Shown one piece after another: positions 59,076-64,000 of a stretch of 64,000 nucleotides of DNA. The notes beneath the pieces were generated by a model that saw only the letters and a list, made by a program, of their open reading frames with translations, searched no databases and was not told the origin of the DNA. The DNA comes from SABI01 sp963677695 (GTDB taxonomy: Bacteria; Spirochaetota; Spirochaetia; Sphaerochaetales; Sphaerochaetaceae). Location: the NCBI GenBank assembly GCA_963677695.2, contig CAXXUJ010000002.1, forward strand, positions 682,001 to 746,000. Reading direction: 5' to 3'. The position numbers were made by a program, and so were the translations under genes. The number at the start of each line of letters is the position of its first letter. The first letter of the stretch is position 1.

Positions 59076-60406
59076 GATAGAATAGTCTTTGAGTACCGTG
59101 CACTCACGGCAGCAGAAGAAAGGGGGCTTCCAATCAGCTGTGCCTCGATCAGGGTTCCTGGACCCACAGCTGCCGGAGCCTCTGAGATCTCTACCTTGAG
59201 GTAATTGTCACATATACCGGTAAGCTTCCCTTTCTTTTCCCTCTCTACCAGAACTTCCACCGTTCTCCCTACCTGGGAGTTCATGTAGCGTCTGTAGTGG
59301 ATGTTTGAAAGATCCCTGAGTTTCTTCGCCCTCTCATCCCTCTTGTACTCGGGAACCCTGTCCTTAGCCCCTTCGAGGGCGGTTCCCGGACGGGGAGAGA
59401 AAGGAAAGACATGGAGCTGAGTGACGTTGATCTCCTTCAGGCGGTCATAGGTCAGATCAAAGTCCTCATCCTCTTCCGAGGGGAGGCCCGTGATGATATC
59501 GGCTGCGATGAAGGGAGCATCCTTCACTTTGTTCAGGTTCTCAACGACATCCTTCACCACGTCAAAGGTGTAGTGTCTGTTCACTCTCTTCAGTACCTTG
59601 TCCGAAAGGGACTGGAGCGGAAGGTGGAAATGAGGCTGGATCCTCTCATCTGAGAGCACTTCATAAAACAGGGGCGAGAACATATCGGGTTCGAGAGAAC
59701 TGAGGCGGATTCGTACCTTGTCATCTAGTTTTTCAAGGAGAAGCTGGAGAAGATGTTCCAGGCGGATATCTTTATCCCTATAGGCACTGATGTTCACTCC
59801 GGTGAGAACTATCTCCCGGTAGCCTGCTTCAACAAGGTTCAGTGATCTTTCAATAACTTCTTCTGAACTCAGGGAGCGGCTGTCGCCCCGTGCAATGGTC
59901 ACTCGGCAGTAGGCGCACTCATTGTCACACCCATCCTGAATCTTGAGAAAGGCTCTCGAATGGAACGAGAAGCTCGCTGCATCGTAATCGAAGCTGTGGT
60001 CCTTCCCTTCTGCGTCACTGAATGAATCCTTCACCGCCTCGACCAGATCGAAATGGGCAATCAGGCGCTTACTCAGCTTTTCAGGTAGAGTCAGCAGATT
60101 GGGTTTGTCATCAAGGGATACGACGACCACCCTCTCGCTCAGCGCTTCGAGCATCGTGCGCTCCATCTGCGCATAGCAGCCGGTGATGATGATGACCGCA
60201 TCCCTGTTGAGATTATTGTAGAGGCGTGCCATTCTCCTCGCCTTCTGTTCCGCTTTTGAGGTGACAGTACAGGTGTTTATGATATAGATATCAGCCTCTT
60301 CGTCTTTGGTGACCAGATCGAATCCCTGGTGGGAAAAGGCATCGGCTATCGCTTCGCTCTCGCACTGATTCAGCTTGCACCCGAGTGTATAGACCCGTAC
60401 CTTCAT
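59072..60406 (-). CDS. mtaB: tRNA t6A37 methylthiotransferase MtaB
   Basis: The 444-residue radical-SAM protein has the N-terminal UPF0004 domain (TLGCKLNQCES, IINTCTVTSKAEQKAR, ITGCYAQME) with three cluster cysteines, the SAM cluster CDNECAYC (in IQDGCDNECAYCRVTIARGD) and a C-terminal TRAM domain. MtaB converts t6A37 to ms2t6A37 in tRNA. It overlaps tyrA by 4 bp. Confidence 0.95.
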   Translation of the reverse strand: MKVRVYTLGCKLNQCESEAIADAFSHQGFDLVTKDEEADIYIINTCTVTSKAEQKARRMARLYNNLNRDAVIIITGCYAQMERTMLEALSERVVVVSLDDKPNLLTLPEKLSKRLIAHFDLVEAVKDSFSDAEGKDHSFDYDAASFSFHSRAFLKIQDGCDNECAYCRVTIARGDSRSLSSEEVIERSLNLVEAGYREIVLTGVNISAYRDKDIRLEHLLQLLLEKLDDKVRIRLSSLEPDMFSPLFYEVLSDERIQPHFHLPLQSLSDKVLKRVNRHYTFDVVKDVVENLNKVKDAPFIAADIITGLPSEEDEDFDLTYDRLKEINVTQLHVFPFSPRPGTALEGAKDRVPEYKRDERAKKLRDLSNIHYRRYMNSQVGRTVEVLVEREKKGKLTGICDNYLKVEISEAPAAVGPGTLIEAQLIGSPLSSAAVSARYSKTILS

Positions 60407-61152
60407 AGATCCTCCATCGGAGCATTATCCATCCTCGTCAGGAGTGCAAGGATTTTGTCGATGGCGTTCTTGAGATCTGTATGCATCTGCTGAGCATAGG
60501 GATTATAGCGCTGGAGGTCGAGAAAGAGCTGGAAAGGGTCATTACAGGTCTGTTCAACGATCTCAAGCAGTTTCGTGTACCCGAGAGTGGCAATCCGAGT
60601 CTGCTTGAGGTCAAGTTCATCGAGCATTCGTCCTACGAAGTGGGTCACTCCCTGTGAGTAGGCAGCTTCCCTGTCGTGCTGTTCACAGCTCATGGGAAGG
60701 ACATCTAATCCCATCCCCTTGAACGTGTCGATCCAGAAATCGCCTGTCTCGGGAGAACAGCGGAAGGGATCAATCATGATCGGGAGTCCTTGAACTCCGT
60801 TCTTCCCTGAATCGGGACCGAACATCGGGTGAGTGGCAATGAGAGAGATGTTTTGCGGGAAGATCTCCTCCATCACCTGCTTCGGATAGACCTTCACCGA
60901 ACAGGTGTCGATAATGAGTGTATCTTTCTTAAGGTGGGGAGCTATGTGGGAGAGGACATCATGAAGTGAGCTGATAGCCGTACAGATGAAGATCACATCG
61001 CATTCAACGAATTCTTCGAATTCTACAATCTCGACATTCTTCAGTGTGATATCTCTCTTTGTTCTGTTATATGCAACGACCGGAAGTTTCGTCGCGAGCT
61101 GTTCAGCCCAGAATCTTCCGAATCTTCCTAATCCGAATACGCCTGTTTTCAT
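60403..61152 (-). CDS. tyrA: Prephenate dehydrogenase
   Basis: The 249-residue protein has GVFGLGRFGRFWAEQL, VIFICTAISSL, IDTCSVKVYP, ATHPMFGPDSG (active-site His/Phe region) and VTHFVGRMLDEL. This is the TyrA family, NAD(P)-dependent oxidative decarboxylation of prephenate or arogenate. Compact (no ACT or chorismate mutase domain). Upstream of mtaB in the same transcript; no other aromatic gene is close. Confidence 0.9.
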   Translation of the reverse strand: MKTGVFGLGRFGRFWAEQLATKLPVVAYNRTKRDITLKNVEIVEFEEFVECDVIFICTAISSLHDVLSHIAPHLKKDTLIIDTCSVKVYPKQVMEEIFPQNISLIATHPMFGPDSGKNGVQGLPIMIDPFRCSPETGDFWIDTFKGMGLDVLPMSCEQHDREAAYSQGVTHFVGRMLDELDLKQTRIATLGYTKLLEIVEQTCNDPFQLFLDLQRYNPYAQQMHTDLKNAIDKILALLTRMDNAPMEDL

Positions 61153-61282
61153 ATCGACCTACCTTAGCACATTTTCAATCTATCAGACAATCTGTCAGGA
61201 ATCGCTTCGAGGGTGTAGGATACATTCGTTTGATGTGATATATTGAATAGCGAAATTACTTTACAAACAGAGGTATAGAACC

Positions 61283-62275
61283 ATGTCATTTTCACAAAAG
61301 ATGAAAGAGAAGGCAATTGCCTTGCAGAAGACTCTTGTTCTTCCCGAAGGAACCGAAAAGAGAACCGTGACGGCAGCAAGACAGATCATCGATGAGAAGC
61401 TTGCCAAGGACGTCGTCCTTCTCGGACCCGCTGATGCAGTGACGGCTCTCGCAGCTGAACTCTCAGTATCGCTTGACGGTGTGACCGTTGTGGATCCCGC
61501 AACAAGCGACAAGAGAAAAGCGTACGCGACAGAGTACTACGAACTGCGTAAGGCAAAGGGGATGACCGAAGAGCAGGCATTCGAACAGATTGCTGAACCG
61601 CTCAAGTTCGGAGCGATGATGACCCGACTCGGCGATGCCGATGCTATGGTCGCTGGTGCAGAGAACACTACCGGTGATGTGCTCAGGGCATCATTCCAGA
61701 TCATCAAAACAAAGCCGGGGATTAAAAGCGCTTCTTCATGTTTCGTCATGGAAACTCCCATGAAGGATCTCGGTGTTGACGGCTCTTTCATCTTCAGTGA
61801 CTGTGCTACTATCCCGAACCCGACAGCTGAACAGCTCTGTGAGATTGCTCTCGCTTCCGCTGAAAGCTGCGCCACCTACCTCGAAGCTGAACCCGTGGTT
61901 GCCATGCTGAGCTACTCAACCAAGGGATCGGCAACTGGTGAACTGGTCGACAAGGTTGTCCAGGCAACGGCAATGGTCAAGGAAAAGGCTCCTGAACTGA
62001 AGGCAGACGGTGAACTGCAGCTCGATGCGGCAATCATCGCGAAAGTCGGTTCCTCCAAAGCTCCCGGCTCTTCTGTAGCAGGCAAGGCCAACACCCTCAT
62101 CTTCCCTGACCTTCAGGCAGGAAACATCGGTTACAAGCTTGTCCAGCGCCTTGCAGGTGCTGAAGCCTACGGACCGATCCTCCAGGGTTTCGCAAAGCCT
62201 GTCAGTGACCTTTCCAGAGGCTGCAGTGTCGAAGATATCGTCGTTACAAGCGCAATCACCCTTTCTCAGAACTGA
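61283..62275 (+). CDS. pta: Phosphate acetyltransferase
   Basis: The 330-residue protein has the PTA core: VLPEGTEKRTVTAARQI, GMTEEQAFE, MMTRLGDADAMVAGAENTTG, SSCFVMETP and the C-terminal NTLIFPDLQAGNIGYKLVQR. It exchanges acetyl-CoA and acetyl phosphate, giving ATP through acetate kinase (not in window). It has its own 130-bp upstream region, divergent from tyrA, and a terminator at 62300-62332. Confidence 0.96.
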   Translation: MSFSQKMKEKAIALQKTLVLPEGTEKRTVTAARQIIDEKLAKDVVLLGPADAVTALAAELSVSLDGVTVVDPATSDKRKAYATEYYELRKAKGMTEEQAFEQIAEPLKFGAMMTRLGDADAMVAGAENTTGDVLRASFQIIKTKPGIKSASSCFVMETPMKDLGVDGSFIFSDCATIPNPTAEQLCEIALASAESCATYLEAEPVVAMLSYSTKGSATGELVDKVVQATAMVKEKAPELKADGELQLDAAIIAKVGSSKAPGSSVAGKANTLIFPDLQAGNIGYKLVQRLAGAEAYGPILQGFAKPVSDLSRGCSVEDIVVTSAITLSQN

Positions 62276-62299
62276 TTTCTGATTCAACAGAGTTGATGA

Positions 62300-62332
62300 A
62301 AGGCCATTCACGTATGAAGCGTGAGTGGCCTT
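62300..62332 (+). terminator. Terminator of pta
   Basis: AAGGCCATTCACG (62300-62312), a 7-nt loop and CGTGAGTGGCCTT (62320-62332) pair over 13 bp with one G-U, followed by TTCTCTTCCCC. It is 24 bp after the pta stop. Confidence 0.82.
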
Positions 62333-62353
62333 CTCTTCCCCTATAGGAATTTC

Positions 62354-63772
62354 ATGGCAGTAAAACAACCCCTTCCGTCACTCATTGACGGCTCGAGGTC
62401 ACCGAACAGAGTTATTTTCTCCCTCTCATGGCCTGTCATTCTCGACCAGACATTCAATACCCTCATGCAGTACATCGATACGGCTATGGTGGGATCTCTC
62501 GGTGCGGCGGCCACTGCAAGCGTTGCTGTCACGGCAAGTACCATGTGGCTTCTCATGGGAATCATGTACGCCTTCGGCGCTTCCTATGCCGTCCTCATCG
62601 CCCGATCGATTGGAGCTCAGGACAGGGAGAAGATCACAAAAGGGGTGCAGCAGTCACTGCTTGCAATCGTGCTCATCTCCATTCTCATAACGAGCCTGGT
62701 AAGGGGCATAAGTTCCCATCTCCCACTCTGGCTCGGGGTCGATCAGGAAGTGGCTCCGATGAGCATTGCCTACCTCTCCATCGTCAGCTACTCCTTTCCC
62801 TTCTTTATCACCTTTGTGTTCTTCTCGAATATCATACGGACTTCTGGCGACACGAAGACTCCCCTTCTCAGCAACATATTCACCAATATACTCAATGTCA
62901 TTGGGAACTTCTTTCTGATCTTCCCTTCCCGGTCGATTCATATCGGCTCAGGAACGTTTGATATCTGGGGGGCAGGAATGGGTGTCGAGGGAGCTGCGAT
63001 AGCGACACTCGTATCACGAATCGTCAGTGCCCTCATCCTTCTGTCGGTCATGCTCTTCAAGAACAGTGATATAAGAATATCCTTCAAGGACTTCTCTTTC
63101 CGTTTCGATAGAGCCTACACCCGTCAGGTAGTGACTATCGCACTTCCCATGGCAGCAGAGAGGGCGACATTGTCTACCGGGCAGATAGTCCTTACCACCC
63201 TTGCCACTTCTCTCGGCACGGCCTCACTTGCCGCCCACCACCTTGCTATCACTGCCGAATCGATCACCTTCATGCCTGTAAGCGGATTCTCCCTTGCTGC
63301 GGCGACTCTGGTCGCTCAGTCTCTGGGTGCGGGGAAAAAGGAGATGGCACGGGATTTTGCAAAACGGGTACTGACTGGAGGGATTCTACTGATGAGCATG
63401 ACAGGGGTTCTCCTGTTCATCTTCTCCTATCATCTTCTTTCAGTGTTTACACCCGATGAACAGGTGATACGTCTGGGAGGGAGGGTACTGAGAATCGAGG
63501 CGTTCGCTCAGCCGTTCTTTGCCATGAGCATCGTCATCAGCGGCATTCTCCGCGGCGCCGGTGATACACGCTGGCCGTTCATCTATTCGGTCATAGGGAT
63601 GTGGCTGGTAAGACTGTTCCCTGCATTCATCATCGTCACTTTCTTCGGAGGCACTCTGACAGTTCTCTGGGTGTGTATGGTGGCTGACCTGGTGGTACGG
63701 GGGTCGCTGAACTTCTACCGCTACCGCACGGGATCATGGATAGAGTTCTGGGAAAAGAAACACGCTGAGTAG
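62354..63772 (+). CDS. MATE-family efflux transporter
   Basis: About 472 residues with twelve hydrophobic segments in two repeats; typical MATE elements such as WPVILDQTFNTLMQYIDTAM, TPLLSNIFTNILNVIGNFFL and LPMAAERATLSTGQIV. It exports drugs or metabolites using an Na+ or H+ gradient. I choose ATG at 62354 (AGGAAT upstream); an earlier ATG at 62321 lies inside the pta terminator hairpin. It has no nearby regulator. Confidence 0.9.
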   Translation: MAVKQPLPSLIDGSRSPNRVIFSLSWPVILDQTFNTLMQYIDTAMVGSLGAAATASVAVTASTMWLLMGIMYAFGASYAVLIARSIGAQDREKITKGVQQSLLAIVLISILITSLVRGISSHLPLWLGVDQEVAPMSIAYLSIVSYSFPFFITFVFFSNIIRTSGDTKTPLLSNIFTNILNVIGNFFLIFPSRSIHIGSGTFDIWGAGMGVEGAAIATLVSRIVSALILLSVMLFKNSDIRISFKDFSFRFDRAYTRQVVTIALPMAAERATLSTGQIVLTTLATSLGTASLAAHHLAITAESITFMPVSGFSLAAATLVAQSLGAGKKEMARDFAKRVLTGGILLMSMTGVLLFIFSYHLLSVFTPDEQVIRLGGRVLRIEAFAQPFFAMSIVISGILRGAGDTRWPFIYSVIGMWLVRLFPAFIIVTFFGGTLTVLWVCMVADLVVRGSLNFYRYRTGSWIEFWEKKHAE

Positions 63773-63784
63773 GAAAATTCCCTT

Positions 63785-64000
63785 CTATTTCGCTCCAATT
63801 CGGTTCTTCACTGCCTCTGAAAGAATTCTGAGCTGTTCAATGGAAAGTTTCTCTCCCCTCTCCTGAGGTGAGATGCCTGCATCGCCGAGCGCAAGCTCGA
63901 CTTCCTCTCCTGAGAGGATCTTACCCGTCATTCCCTTCATCAGATTATTCCTTACAGTTTTTCTACGGGAAGCGAACAGATCCTTCACTATCTGGAAGAA
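63785..64000 (-). CDS. rsmA: 16S rRNA dimethyladenosine transferase, C-terminal part (5' truncated by window edge)
   Basis: About 71 codons to a stop at 63785; the frame runs off the right edge, reading FFQIVKDLFASRRKTVRNNL and then GISPQERGEKLSIEQLRILS. This is the C-terminal domain of RsmA/KsgA, which dimethylates two adenines in helix 45 of 16S rRNA. The SRRKTVRNNL block is diagnostic. It is convergent with the MATE gene, 12 bp apart. The catalytic domain is outside the window. Confidence 0.88.
   Translation of the reverse strand, partial: FFQIVKDLFASRRKTVRNNLMKGMTGKILSGEEVELALGDAGISPQERGEKLSIEQLRILSEAVKNRIGAK

Noticed and set aside
62321..62353. Earlier start of the MATE transporter
   Set aside because: That ATG lies inside the pta terminator hairpin; 62354 has a better ribosome-binding site.
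1..64000. tRNA, rRNA, prophage or insertion sequences
   Set aside because: I saw no cloverleaf with a GGTTCGA arm, no rRNA motif, no transposase or integrase and no terminal inverted repeats; a dedicated RNA search was not possible.

Overview
The window reads as chromosomal DNA of a free-living or gut-type spirochaete, most likely a Sphaerochaeta-like member of the Spirochaetota. This is inference from gene content: a Trp/Tyr-type ABC importer, the rplU-rpmA-obgE-nadD-yqeK-lipoprotein-rsfS run, ablAB, fucose and xylose isomerases, and many small sugar-oxidoreductase loci. No marker rRNA gene is present. Genes are tightly packed on both strands, with many 1-4 bp overlaps and at least four convergent pairs that overlap at their 3' ends. 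I found no rRNA, tRNA, CRISPR array, prophage or insertion sequence. The window cuts a gene at each end: an L-sorbose-1-phosphate-reductase-like dehydrogenase (1-850) and rsmA/ksgA (63785-64000).

Layout. 1-9306 (minus): a DeoR-controlled operon encoding a complete 2-oxoacid dehydrogenase complex (E2, E3, a fused alpha-beta E1) followed by a PHP phosphoesterase, a long SDR of sorbitol-6-phosphate-dehydrogenase type and a zinc-type dehydrogenase. The substrate is not obvious. 9570-13350: a VOC protein, an LrgA/LrgB pair, an AraC regulator and xylose isomerase. 13397-15560: ablB-kamA for the osmolyte acetyl-beta-lysine. 15561-16093: a gene-free stretch holding five perfect 24-bp tandem repeats directly upstream of a promoter, which drives an acyl-CoA synthetase gene broken by one in-frame TGA. 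17801-20171: divergent fucU and fucI with a LacI-type operator. 20258-22221: a 2-hydroxyacid dehydrogenase gene broken by one in-frame TAG, divergent from an SDR under a GntR-like operator. 22257-30844: YkvA, a Phd-Uma2 fusion, MTA/SAH deaminase and mtnA, an AEC transporter, gdhA and an SsuA/ThiY-type ABC importer. 30861-34922: gltX-glyS-tyrS.

35066-39301 (minus) is the region I find most unusual: a five-gene operon with a CpsB-type phosphatase, an RloA-like ATPase and an RloB-like protein whose catalytic motifs are largely replaced, a membrane-anchored LuxR regulator and an alpha/beta hydrolase. 39385-41973: pdxA, a TPR-like lipoprotein and cobO. 42168-43810: an 87-residue protein that is 59% Asp/Glu, and an RCC1-repeat lipoprotein. 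44144-46712: a second Phd-Uma2 fusion, thioredoxin, an XRE-cupin regulator and its YczE-like membrane partner. 46821-49684: the Trp/Tyr-type ABC importer behind two identical-architecture operators. 49734-50394: a PIN toxin and its antitoxin with an operator on the promoter. 50556-64000: housekeeping genes (rsfS to rplU, argS, cysE, an AraC regulator, a mannonate-type SDR, mtaB, tyrA, pta, MATE pump, rsmA).

The catabolic theme is sugar and sugar-acid use (xylose, fucose, probably polyols and uronates) feeding fermentation through acetyl-CoA/Pta. Most loci carry their own local regulator and recognisable operator.
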